Assembly (NCBI GenBank): GCA_019722365.1
Contig: JADFUC010002245.1
Location: 82,246-146,245, forward strand
Source of the DNA: Lithospermum erythrorhizon
Lineage: Eukaryota > Streptophyta > Magnoliopsida > Boraginales > Boraginaceae
DNA: 64,000 nucleotides
Direction of reading: 5' to 3'
Every line of letters begins with the position of its first letter. Within the stretch, counting starts at the first letter, position 1. This document shows positions 47,196 through 57,895 of this stretch, piece by piece. The position numbers were made by a program, and so were the translations under genes. Under the pieces are notes generated by a model. The model saw only the letters and a program-made list of their open reading frames with translations. It was not told the DNA's origin and did no database searches.

Positions 47196-48430
47196 TGTAG
47201 TTATTATTAACAATTATATTGTCGATATAATATTTACATTACTCTAGCATTCTCTATAAAAATTTATAAAATGAAGGATGAATATTAACACAATCACAAT
47301 AGTATCAAGACAATTATATAATATAACTAATATAAATCAATTCAAAATATAGACATGTACAAAAAATATCCGTACATATATTATCAATCCCTACAATATT
47401 AGAGTCTGCAAGGAAAAAAAATATTAAAAAAATCAGCTAAACGAGGCACTAATAAATTACAAACTATAACTTTAATATAAACCAAATTAAAAACTAGATA
47501 AATAAATGTGATTAAAGCGACCATATCAGTGAGATGTTTTTCCATTGCATTAAAATATTAAAGTACGAAAACATTAGAAATAAGCCACAAAATCATATCA
47601 TGTGGCATAATTACAATAGAAAAAACAATATAAATATTCAAATATAGAAAAAACAAGTACTCACGACCAAGCAAGCGTGTAAAGGCGACCTTATTAACAT
47701 CTTAAATCGGCTCAGAAATATTCAAGCGTGCAAAAGAAGAACAAATTCAACCATGAAACACATAAATTCATTAATAGAAAACATCAATCGATAAAATAAC
47801 TATATGACCTAAATTCATTGCATAAATCAAAACATCCTCAACGACAATCAATGACTTAACTAAGTGGCATGAATTACGTGATGAAACACACGTTAAAAAC
47901 TAACATTAAACAAAATTCTAAAATTAATTAATGTCATATCGATGTAAAAACCACATCTACAACATATCATGGCATACAACTAAAAATAATACCAGGCATA
48001 TATTGTGGCATAATGAGAAACAAATTCGATCTATATAGCTACTACGTGAAAATATTCAACAATGAAACACATAAATTCAGTAAAAGTACAACTACAACAT
48101 CAAACATTAAAACATCCACGCGAACCACGCCAACAACTAATGATAAACGTTATGCATCCAAAAAATAAAATCAGTAATAATACAACAATATTAACTAAAA
48201 TATATATATAAAAAAACATTATTCAATTAAAATTACAGGAAAATAAAAAAATACAAATAAATTGAATAAGAAAACTTGTATTGACTAAATTCACATCATC
48301 CTCCATTAATGAGATGAATAATGATGATTAGTGAGTTTGCGATGAATCGATTGATGGTCGGCGCAAAAAATTGAGAGAAAAAAATTTCAAATTTGAAAGT
48401 GATAATGACGTGAATGAGAGATTATATATG
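47196..48430. other. AT-rich intron-like DNA with a possible first exon
   Basis: GTGGCATAAT motifs at ~47618, ~47960 and ~48004 recall the flanks of the other minus-strand exon fragments. On the minus strand an ATG at ~48306 starts 'MEDDVNLVNT' and runs into a GTTTTC donor-like site, preceded by a C/T-rich leader. It could be the first exon of a FAR1-like gene, but ten codons are too few to be sure. Confidence 0.25.
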
Positions 48431-48589
48431 TGGTCTTTTTAAAATAAGAAGAGTAAATTACACAAATACCCCTACAAATTTGAACCATTAGATACATTTA
48501 TTTAGCAGCTAATCGGATCCAGGGATGGAATCAATTTAGTAGATGATACTAAATAAGTCCTTAGTAGCGATGCTTAGCTCATGTGAGCC

Positions 48590-49010
48590 ATCGATAAGGC
48601 AAATCCGCTTTACTTACATACGAGAGAGAATTATCTTGTCGAGAGTCTCACAAGATACGTAGAACCGTGCAATTGAGACAATCCGCTGAATAATTTGAAA
48701 CAATAGACAAAATATTAAAAAATATTTCTCCAATTTTAATTTTAAAAACTTGATTTTAGGGGGCAATTTGAAAACAAGGAAAGCTTAGGTAGGGGTAAAA
48801 TTTGAAAGGATAATAGTTTTCGAGGGGACAATATGAAGCTTGATATGGATAGTTAGAGCGAAAAAGCCATATAGACATCACGAATCGGGTCGCAGCTTTT
48901 TATGGTACATATCGGACCATCAATGGGGCAATCCGCTCGACACTACGTACAAGAGAAATTCTCTTGTCCGAGAGTCTCTAAGAACGTAGAAGCTGTCAGG
49001 TTCATATAGC
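48590..49010. repeat. two diverged direct repeats ~340 bp apart
   Basis: CAATCCGCT..ACTACGTAC..GAGA, TTCTCTTGTCCGAGAGTCTC and AAGAACGTAGAA occur at about 48925-49000, and a diverged version at about 48598-48670. No gene is seen. Confidence 0.6.
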
Positions 49011-49521
49011 GACCGCTGATACTAGATAGAGAACTAATCCATCAGGTCTATAAGAATAAGAATCTTCACTCGACATGTTCAAAGGAGTAATCCAACTGCA
49101 TGATTTTTTAGTCTTTAGGAACACCATATAAATTAGTCCCATCACTAGTTATTATCAAATAAATTTACTTATCAATGGAAAGTTGTTAGGAAAAAAAAAT
49201 GTGAAAACCTTTATTAGAGAGACAAAATATTGATTTAAAATAAATAAAGATAATTGAGAGGGATAATATATCGCCTCAGTTGGCATGTTTTTTTATTTTG
49301 TTATTTGTTTAAGTTTGGTTAAAATAGACGAATATTTTTTTTTTCAAAAATTTCCCAAAATTTAATATTTGTACACTTTGGATTTTTCCACTTATAAAAT
49401 TTATTCATTTATGTATTTTAGTCTATTTTAAATTTTTAATGAAAAAGACATATAATAGGTCTGTAGGTGTGATTTGATATGTTATTTTGTCCATTACTTT
49501 CAATTGTTATAAAGTCGAGGC

Positions 49522-49536
49522 TTTAGATTGATTTTT
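49522..49536. repeat. SINE target-site duplication, left copy
   Basis: TTTAGATTGATTTTT, identical to 49657-49671. Confidence 0.9.
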
Positions 49537-49656
49537 TAACCCGAGCTATAGCCAGTGCGCACTAGGTAATCAGCACGGAGGAGAATCGGGAAGCTCATGA
49601 CCCTCTGGGTCACAAGCTCACCTACCCTACTAATTTGACCACCCTTGTGGATGGAT
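49537..49656 (-). mobile_element. tRNA-derived SINE
   Basis: 120 bp between exact 15-bp target-site duplications. On the minus strand it reads GGTGAGCTTGTGACCCAGAG, GGTCATGAGCT, CGATTCTCC (the polymerase III promoter layout of plant SINEs: A-box-like then B-box-like) and ends GCGCACTGGCTATAGCTCGG followed by a short A run against the duplication. It would be mobilised by LINE enzymes. It has no coding capacity; the 49536-49748 open frame across it is incidental. Confidence 0.85.
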
Positions 49657-49671
49657 TTTAGATTGATTTTT

Positions 49672-50951
49672 GGACTAATGATAAATTGTTGATCATCTAT
49701 TTTACCTAAATTTATACGTTTGATCAAACATGTTTTGAAATGTCTCATGTGATCACCTAAGTTTTAAAATTGTTTCCAATTGGTTTTTCCATCCAAATTC
49801 CGCTAAATCTCCGTTAAATGTGTCATATGATGACAAACATGTGACATTTTTAAAGGGACAATTATGTCTAGTTATTACAAATATGATTGGATAACAACTG
49901 AAAATTAAAATGATAAGATCCTTATTTAAAATTATTTTAAAAATATCTATTAAACAAAACTAAAATAAACACGCTCCAGACCCCCACCCCACACACACCC
50001 ACCTTCCACTTCCAAATACCATAATCAAAATCATATACAATCTCCAAGGGCTAGGAAATTGCTAAAGCTTCAACAAGTAAATTAATTTTGCCGTACTCGT
50101 TTATGCGTACCTTGAAGTGGGGCAGAGCTTGACATCCGTTGACTTAAGCTACGATACAATTGTACTCTGTGAAATTGATAAAAGAAAACTCCAACAAATA
50201 GAAATTAATTGTGATGCATATCAACTTTCGATCCAAAATGGTACTGCGATTTTCATAATAATCTTAGGCAAAAATGGTGCTTTGATTTTAGAAGTCTAAC
50301 GGAATGCTTTTATTTGAATTTAACCGATCTTTTTGGGGATAGTGAGGTGAGTACTGTTATTAATGCGTGAGGAGTCGATGTTGTGTCTCGTAAACGGGAT
50401 CGAGGTCTCTATTGTGATTGTGGACTCGCTCGAGAAGAGGCGAAGGGGGCGGTGGAGAGGAAGGGGTGGTCAGGCGGCGGAGATGGGTCGGGCTGCCGGA
50501 GGAGGTGGAGAGTGCACGTGGTTGATTTTTTAGTGATTAACGAAATTGGACTTTTAAATGGGACAAGTGGAGGAGTTTGATTGAGTGGGACATGGTGGGT
50601 GATGGTGGAGGAGATGATAGAGTGAGACATGGTGGGGGGTGGCGGAGAAGATGGTGGGTGAGGAAGGCGGGCGGTGATGAAGAAGAGTAGAAGACGAAGT
50701 GGGGGTGTGGAGGGAATATGTGGGATTTATTTATTTTTAAACTTTTTTTCAATGAATCGATAAAATTGCCCCTGCTCAATTGTCACATGTGAAGAACGTG
50801 ACTTTAAAAATGGGAATTTCATAGAAATTTGGCCGAAAATAGTAACCGAATACAGTTTTGAAAGTTAGGTGATCAAATGGAACCGTTTGAAACATAAGTG
50901 ATCAAACGGGGATATGAGGTAAACATAGGTGATCAACATGACCATTAGTCC
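49672..50951. mobile_element. Mutator-like non-autonomous element (1.28 kb)
   Basis: Long imperfect terminal inverted repeats of ~190 bp: the left begins GGACTAATGATAAATTGTTG, and the reverse complement of the right begins GGACTAATGGTCATGTTG; both continue with GATCACCTAA-TTT-AAAA. Exact 9-bp target-site duplications TTGATTTTT flank it (49663-49671 and 50952-50960), the length diagnostic of Mutator-like elements. No transposase is inside. The centre (about 50340-50720) is much more GC-rich than the rest and could be captured host sequence (Pack-MULE). Confidence 0.9.
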
Positions 50952-51060
50952 TTGATTTTTTGTACGATAGTTTGGGAGCAAACGTAATTATAACAAGCTG
51001 TCAAATAAAGCAGTGTTGTTTCTTAATCGTTACTAATTTATTAATTAATGCATTAATGGT

Positions 51061-51875
51061 TAGGGCTGTGAGCGAACCTGAAAGCTCGATATGATTCGGG
51101 GTATTCGGCTCAAAATAGTTCGGTTTGATGTTTGGTTCGGGATCTCAAACGTAGAGCCGAGCCATAAGGGTTGATATTCGCTAGCCAAACGGTTCAAAAA
51201 AGCTCGGCTCGGTGAATTTTCAAGAGTTTAGTCCAGATTCTCACAAATATCAATACATCGGCTCCCTCACTTAAAAGTCCCATTGACCCAAAATGCAACT
51301 CATCCAATTCATAAATACTCGCTCCTCCCTAAATCCAACTCCTTTGTCTTCCTAGTTAACACCACCGTATCGGCACATTACCTCGAAGCTCCTCTGTACA
51401 CCACCTGTCTCACTGTCCAGCGTCTCACCGTTCAGCTACGAAACAAGATTGCAAGAATAACAAGGGGTGATAAGTAATATGTCGATTTGATGATGATTCA
51501 AATGTTTTTGAATTTGAAATTTTAATTCACGTATTGAATTTGATATTTTAATTTTAGTATTTGAGTTAGAGTAATTAGGTTTTCATTTGTTATTTCAATT
51601 AGATGTTTTTTATTCAATTACGCTTTAATTTTGGAATTTGAGTTATGATTTCCAACTAGTTTTGATTTTTAGGATTTGATTTGATTTATTTAGTTCGATT
51701 GTTTCAATTAAATATTAATTTGGTTATTTTTTTTAAATTATCGAGCCGAACCCGAATCGAACCTCAAAATTCAAGGTTCGACAATTTCGAACCGAGCCGA
51801 ACCTAAGATTCGAATAGGCCGAGTTGAACCTCGAATCTCCTTGAATTGATAAGTTAGAAACCGTTTCTGACCCTA
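51061..51875. mobile_element. hAT-like MITE (815 bp)
   Basis: Ends TAGGGCTGTGAGC... and ...GTTTCTGACCCTA give short imperfect inverted termini (TAGGG). Subterminal CCGAACC/GGTTCGG words crowd both ends (51075-51215 and 51740-51830). Flanks TTAATGGT (51053-51060) and TTAATGAT (51876-51883) are an 8-bp duplication with one mismatch, the hAT length. There is no transposase; the 51283-51477 frame shows no domain. Confidence 0.75.
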
Positions 51876-51895
51876 TTAATGATCCTTTATGATTT

Positions 51896-52000
51896 AGATT
51901 ACTAAGTTAAGTAACGATTTTGGCCATTAATCCTCTCTTAGTAATCTAGGATGTGTTAATTTACTAAGTACCATGTAGATTACTAAGTTAAGTAACGATT
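51896..52000. repeat. 24-bp direct repeat, 81-bp period
   Basis: AGATTACTAAGTTAAGTAAC plus GATT occurs exactly at 51896-51919 and 51977-52000. ATGTGTT words follow each copy. Confidence 0.8.
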
Positions 52001-52189
52001 CATGCAGCCTTGCAGAGATCATAGGATGTGTTCATTTATATAGACTTCTTCTTGTTCCAATACAAAAAAGGAGAAAAATCTGTCTTTGTTATTAATGAAA
52101 GTCAGAGAACACAAATAAGGTTAAAAAGTAAATTAATAGCGATGTTGCGTAGCGATACGAGTTGGTAACAACTTGAATAATAGCAGTAC

Positions 52190-53143
52190 AAAAAATAAGA
52201 ACATCGAGAATTGTTAGCAGGTTGATACTACGGCACCTCGTGCAGGAGGGTATAAGCCGGTAAAGATTGCACTTATGATGAGGAGTATTCTGACGAGGAT
52301 GTAATAGGCAGTATCCCGGCTTCTACGCTCAAAGAAAACTCTATCAACTAGTGAACCCGGGCTCCACATGATTCTTCTGATCTTTGGCTATGATACACAA
52401 TCTTCAGCGGCATTTGATTAAGGAGATAGTATATGTTAGTTTCGGGCGTAAGCATCATTAGCCGAAACGAGGTGTCTGGCTTGATTTGAGTCGAAAAAAC
52501 AGCTCAAAGCGCTAAGAAATTCAAAACAACTGCGTATATGGTGAAGAAAATAAAATGAGAATGTATTTAGCATATCGGACCCGATCTTCGTAAAATGCTT
52601 AAATAGCTCGAGTGTGTAATGTGACAGCGAACCTGAGTCTTGTCGTCTTGTCATCTTTAAAATTTCTCGTAACAAATAGTAGGCTTTATTCGAAGAAAAG
52701 TTTTACTCCCAAAGTCTTTGTAATTTCGAGCATGTCTTGTAAAATAACGTTCGCTTTCGGATTGAAGCGGAAAATCACCGATCGCGTAGATTGGATTTGG
52801 AATGAATCAACGGTAATAATACTTCCAATATTCCTTTGCGCATGTCAGTATTAGCAACTTAGCGTATGCGTGCAGCAGCGTCCGATAGCAGCAAAGATGA
52901 TTTTTGGCTGATGTGTTAATCGTTAAATTGTGGCGACTACAATTACCATCAAGGTAGTGCCGACAATACTGGCTTCCGCGGCACAACCTTCAAATATCGA
53001 TAAATATTTTTACTTTTTTCGTTGTTATTTTTTCCATTTCCTACAATTACAAATTCACCTCTGACTCTCTCTGAGTTACAAAGAATACAAGTCAACAATA
53101 AAACACACAAAGCCACGTCAAAAGGCAGGACAAAATCCATCAA
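52190..53143 (-). pseudogene. possible minus-strand gene of unknown family
   Basis: An ATG at 53143 begins a hydrophobic N-terminus ('FDVALCVLLLTCILCNS'), and an overlapping frame gives 'SIFEGCAAEASIVGTTLMVI'. Further down come long stretches open in shifting frames: 'SVIFRFNPKANVILQDMLEI' (~52715-52775), 'TTRLRFAVTLHTRA' (~52605-52650) and 'DTAYYILVRILLIISAIFTG' (~52250-52310), the last a likely membrane segment. I do not recognise the family. The gene would be divergent from the phospholipase gene with ~170 bp between starts. The frame changes argue for introns I cannot place, decay, or base errors. Confidence 0.3.
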
Positions 53144-53219
53144 TCATTGTGCTAGTACAAGAAAACAGGACAAACATTCTGGGACAACCCGAAAAATCCT
53201 CATGTACTTTCTAATCATA

Positions 53220-53255
53220 ATGAGATAATAATAATAATAATAATATAATAGATAC
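53220..53255 (+). repeat. (ATA)n microsatellite upstream of the phospholipase gene
   Basis: GATAATAATAATAATAATAATATAATAG-type run ~65 bp before the start codon. It may lie in the 5' leader or core promoter; no convincing separate TATA box can be chosen. Confidence 0.7.
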
Positions 53256-53315
53256 TTACAATAATATCAAAAAAGAAGAAACCATCATAGAAGAGAAGGA
53301 GAAAGATCAAGAAGA

Positions 53316-55324
53316 ATGCTGCAAATCAAAGCATTCTCCTGCTTGGTTCTCCTTCTCTTCATTTCTCCATCCATTAGTTCGGTATTGCAAACTTTTATTT
53401 TCATGACGTGACATTTTTCATATCATCTTCTCGATCGTCTTATCTCTATAGACTAAAAAGCATAACAAGTTATTTTTTTAATACCTCTTTTCTTATTTTA
53501 TTCTACTTGTTTATTTTATTTCCTATTTTAAAACCGAGTTAAAAGTTATTATAATTTTAAATTACGAACGACCCCTTTCATTATGTTACAACATTTCCCC
53601 AGCTTGTATTACCTACATCAAAAAAAGATTGTGTAGTTTGATTTAAATGATCAAACCTCAAAAGTAACATATTTGGTTACGTAATTATACATAATATTGG
53701 GTTGGAATCAAAATTTTCATGTTATAGTAAAATAGGTTAACTATGCTATATCGGGGAGGAGGGAAGGTTAACTATGCTATATATTTTTCGGGTAATATTT
53801 TTCAACTTAATAAAAATATTTAAATTTAAAATTTATAAATAAAGTCAGTCATAAAAACTAATCAAAACTAGACTATTTCTTGGATTTAGGGAGTTATATC
53901 GTTTTGCTTTTATTCGGGGAATATCTTTATCAATTTTATATGCATTTCATGGTCTTCTGTTTACAGGAAAGATGCAGCAGAACGTGTGTTGCACGGAATT
54001 GTAACAGTTAAGTTTCTCGACTTTCCTTGCTTAGGCGAAACCAATATTTTTGTATAAAGGAAGAGAATAACTTGATATAATATAAATAAGGAAAAATATA
54101 AAAATTTATGGAGAGGAAACAACATTATTTTTTTAAAAACTTATATCATTTTTGAAAAAATGCTTAACAAAATTATATTTTTCAAAAAATTAGGAGCGCG
54201 ACCTGTCCCCTGCGCCCCCTCCTAGTTTCTCCACCGCTTGCATGCTTCCTTCTTTGTAATATTGTACATCATGCATTGAGCACGTCATTATAGTTATATA
54301 TGTTCGAACCAACCAATGCATGATGTAAAATTGCAAAGCCGAAGTAGGCAGATGATCATCTCCGCAGTTTCTCATTCTAATTAATACTTTGTATTTTCTT
54401 TCGTATTTTCATTTTTATTGAATTCCTCTTATAAAAATGTAACAGCCATAGGGATTCGATACGGAAAGTACTGTGGAGTTGGATGGACAGGATGTGAAGG
54501 GGAACAGCCTTGTGATGATGTTGATGCTTGTTGTAAGGTCCATGATGATTGTACTGATTTAAACGGTAACAATTTTTCCATGATCATACTCAATATTTCT
54601 ATAATCCGATACAGGTTTCGTTAACAAATTACTTTGTTGGCTTTATTGTGATTGTTATTGCATTAGATTTTCTAATGCTGTCTATATGATTAATTAGTTA
54701 TGATTTGAGGCGGATATTGATCTATTTGATTCGAGGTTCTAAGTAGAAGTTTGAATTAGAGTGAGGAGATTGAATAGGTTTGTAGCTGGCTTAGGATCGA
54801 ATGTTACACTACTCTCAAACACGAATGATCAACTTATTTCGTTCTGTAATGGTATTTCAAGTCATAGATACTATATCATGCTTAGGTTGTTGCATGGAAA
54901 TGGGGTTTGAGGATTAGGTGCCATTTCGATAAATTGTTTACTAATGATGGCATTTGGTGATATATGTAGCTTGATATTGTGGTAAGAAATATGATCTGTG
55001 ATGATGCTGCATTGTTGATTATTAGTATCATAGCTTCATAACAATAGATATATATAATGCAAGGGTAACGCTATCAGTTAATTTGGTAATTTCTGCTCTA
55101 CAAAGACATTGCACTAGCATTGATACTAATTCCTTGATTTTTCAGGTGTGAATAGTGTTAAATGTCACGAAAAGTTCAAGAATTGTATAACAAAAGCGCA
55201 GGACTCTGGCAAGGTTGGATTTTCCAGTGAGTGCCCCTATAGCACAGTTGTGCCTGCAATGAATAATGGGATGGATATGGCTATTTTCCTCAGCCAATTG
55301 ACTAATGTGAAAACTGACCTTTGA
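53316..55324 (+). CDS. secretory phospholipase A2, four exons
   Basis: Exons 53316-53381, 53967-54006, 54446-54565 and 55146-55324 join in frame with GT-AG introns (585, 439 and 580 bp) to 134 codons plus TGA. Residues 1-22 are a signal peptide ending 'SPSISS'. The mature part has exactly 12 cysteines (25, 29, 34, 45, 52, 58, 64, 65, 71, 82, 89, 105). The calcium loop is 'YGKYCGVGWTGC' (41-52) and the active site 'DACCKVHDDC' (62-71) with His68-Asp69. The enzyme hydrolyses the sn-2 ester of phospholipids, with calcium, in the secretory pathway or apoplast, releasing fatty acid and lysophospholipid. The C-terminus is KTDL, resembling KDEL-type retrieval signals, so endomembrane retention is possible. 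Length and cysteine pattern fit plant low-molecular-weight PLA2. It is the only intact-looking host gene here. Confidence 0.95.
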
Positions 55325-56600
55325 GGGTTCGATACAAATTTCTTGACATAGTTAGAACCCTATAATTCTTATCATTCATTATGCTAGTGATGATATCGAT
55401 GTGGATATCATCAATAAGAAAACCTTAGAAGCTGCAGAAGTAGGAATGAATCTTACTTCTTACAAGTATTTTGGTACAAATATGTGTACTTTTGTCATAA
55501 TTAACAACATTGCTTCTTGATTTACCTACATCTTTGATTTTTATCTCTTTGATAAGGGCAATCTTTATCATATGTTGAAATTAGCACTGCAAGATTTAAC
55601 TTGAAATGCTTCTGTCGACTAAATAAGCTCTTGAGTAACAAAGAAAAGTTCCAATTAGCTAAGACAATCTAGGATTAAAACTCAAGGGAGCAAAATATGA
55701 ACAATTGGCAAGAAAGGGTGGAATTTGAAAATTTTGCTATGATTTGTTGTGTTGTAAAAAAGTTGCAAATTACGGAGTATTAAGTTAATGGTTCCAATCA
55801 TTACTTAATCAAGAACCTTTTAATTACTAATCGATAACTGATTTAAAGGCCTAATTCAATCGCCCAAATTTAAGCAGCTTGATGATAATGCGAGGCAAAA
55901 TGGGGAAAAAAAGGAAAATAAAATAACATCGATTTTTATCACAGGGTTACCGATGTGAAGAGATTACGTCATGTTGCTCTTCTTCTTGAGAATCGCTACT
56001 TAAAATCCAGAAAGATTATTCTGATAACCTATCAAGCTAGAACACTCAATTGACGTAATACTTTATAACTTTTTTTTGTTAATTCGCGATGAATTTTTGT
56101 GGGGAAGCTTAGCGGCGCAATTGAAGCGAGGATAAAATCCTCTTAAAGGATCTTAAAGATTTGAACACATGACACATTCTATAGAAAGGTCGAGCCCCGG
56201 AATCACGAATTAAATTTGGAATGCGCTTTTTGGTGAGTAATACTTTATAGCTTGATGATACGATTATAAAGCCTCACTGATATTATTGATGAAGATTCAA
56301 TAATATTCTCTCGAAGTTGTTTAAGATGTTGATTTTTGTGATCTGAAACTAAAGCCAGAAATCTACTACATATAGGAAAACATTCACCACTGCTTAGGTT
56401 ATTCTGGGCCTCGGAATGTCAGCTTGACCTCAAAATAAAGACTATCTTGTATCCGTGTGGGAATGAGTCGGGAACTTTAGGCATGTCCCCAGGCTTCTCG
56501 AAGTTCTACTAACTCCATTTGCCGAGGTCGAGAACCTAGTCGGAGTTGAAAGGTTCGAACTAGTCGTGATCACTCCTGCCTTAAGAAGTTGAAATAATTG
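55325..56600. other. 3' flank of the phospholipase gene, no further gene seen
   Basis: AT-rich; AATAAG- and AAATAAA-like words at several places could serve as polyadenylation signals but none stands out. From ~56100 the sequence becomes more mixed and may include the 3' end or LTR of the copia element that follows on the minus strand. Confidence 0.4.
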
Positions 56601-57068
56601 GCTTCATCCAACGATCTCCCACGTGAGTGTTCAAATCACCATCTCCAAGCACCGTCTCTGACAACCTTCTTAAGATTATTCGCTCGAAGACCAATTGATT
56701 GAACCTGACTTGATTTCTCTGTTCGCCGTAACATATCCATTTGGATTCGATCTCACGAAACCTTCGAGCTTTAGAACTCCATCCTCAGCTTGAGCATTAT
56801 GAAAATGAGTACGTCGATCTTATATGCTTGGTCCTAGCATGAAACAGAGATTTTTCGCCGAGATAAATATTAACCTTTCGACTATCGCGTACAACATATG
56901 ACTACCGTGCTCAAGATTCGGCTCGCCGAGAAAGCGTTTCTAACCGTATAAATGCTCGCCCAGCGACTTGACCCAGCAGCAACATACTCGACCTACATGA
57001 CTAGAGCAATGCTACTATAGGTTGCAACTTTGACCTCCGGCTAATTGTGAAGCCTCGAAGCGTGAATA
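56600..57068 (-). pseudogene. copia RNase H, distal part of element D
   Basis: Minus strand: 'FTLRGFTISRRSKLQPIVAL' (57068-57007), then 'VEYVAAGS' (~56980), 'SLFHARTKH' (~56850) and 'HNAQAEDGVLKLEGFVRSN' (~56805-56750), each in the frame after a small indel. These are the RNase H signature blocks of copia elements. The frame is cut at 57068 by a gypsy LTR and resumes at 59621. Confidence 0.7.
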
Positions 57069-57825
57069 TGTAATAGCCACTTTAGTCGGCCGCCACGAGG
57101 TTAAGATAAATCAACGGCTTGTACACGAGTCACCGGTCGATGGATATGACTTATGTAAAAAGACTTCGTTTGATATTAATAATAAAATACTCTTTTAGTC
57201 ATTCGCGTGAACTAACAACACAACCCAAAATAACATATCAACAACACAAAACATACATCCGTCACGAAATATACAACCAAAATGAACCCAACTTAGTCTT
57301 ATGATACATCGTAATAATAGTATGTAATTACTTTGCTTTGGCCATGTGTAACATAAAAGTCTTGAAACTTAACAAGAGGAAAGATATTAGAAGGCTATGA
57401 GGACTTACTATGCCACCGCGCCTCACCTACGATCTTAATTAGCGACTGTCGGCGTAGCTCTTGGCCAACCTCGACGATCGACTCCTAGAAACCTGTAAAA
57501 GCGCCCGCCCAAAGAGAGAATAGGGAGTAAGCTGTGAAGCTTAGTGAATACAAATACCACGAATGGTATCCAACCACATATAATCATAATTATATATAAA
57601 AACATATGTATATCATTAAACAGACTACTCAAGAACCCTTTACTCTATAATTAACCCGGTAACTTATTAATATTACTACCCGATCGATGAAAGCAAGCTT
57701 CACGCCATTAAATTTCCAACACAAACAATAATGATCGGAGTTCGAAATGTACAACGTGAAAGCTCGATCCCTTGGCGTCCACTCCTAATTACCATCCTTT
57801 GATATACATACGTCTTTGCATGGCA

Positions 57826-57895
<70 letters not shown>

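Noticed and set aside
49536..49748. 70-codon minus-strand frame, or a functional tRNA gene
   Set aside because: The sequence is a SINE with target-site duplications; only pol III promoter-like boxes are present, and no cloverleaf with anticodon could be drawn.
54190..54375. Minus-strand open frame inside the phospholipase gene
   Set aside because: Falls in intron 2, has no motif and no splice context.
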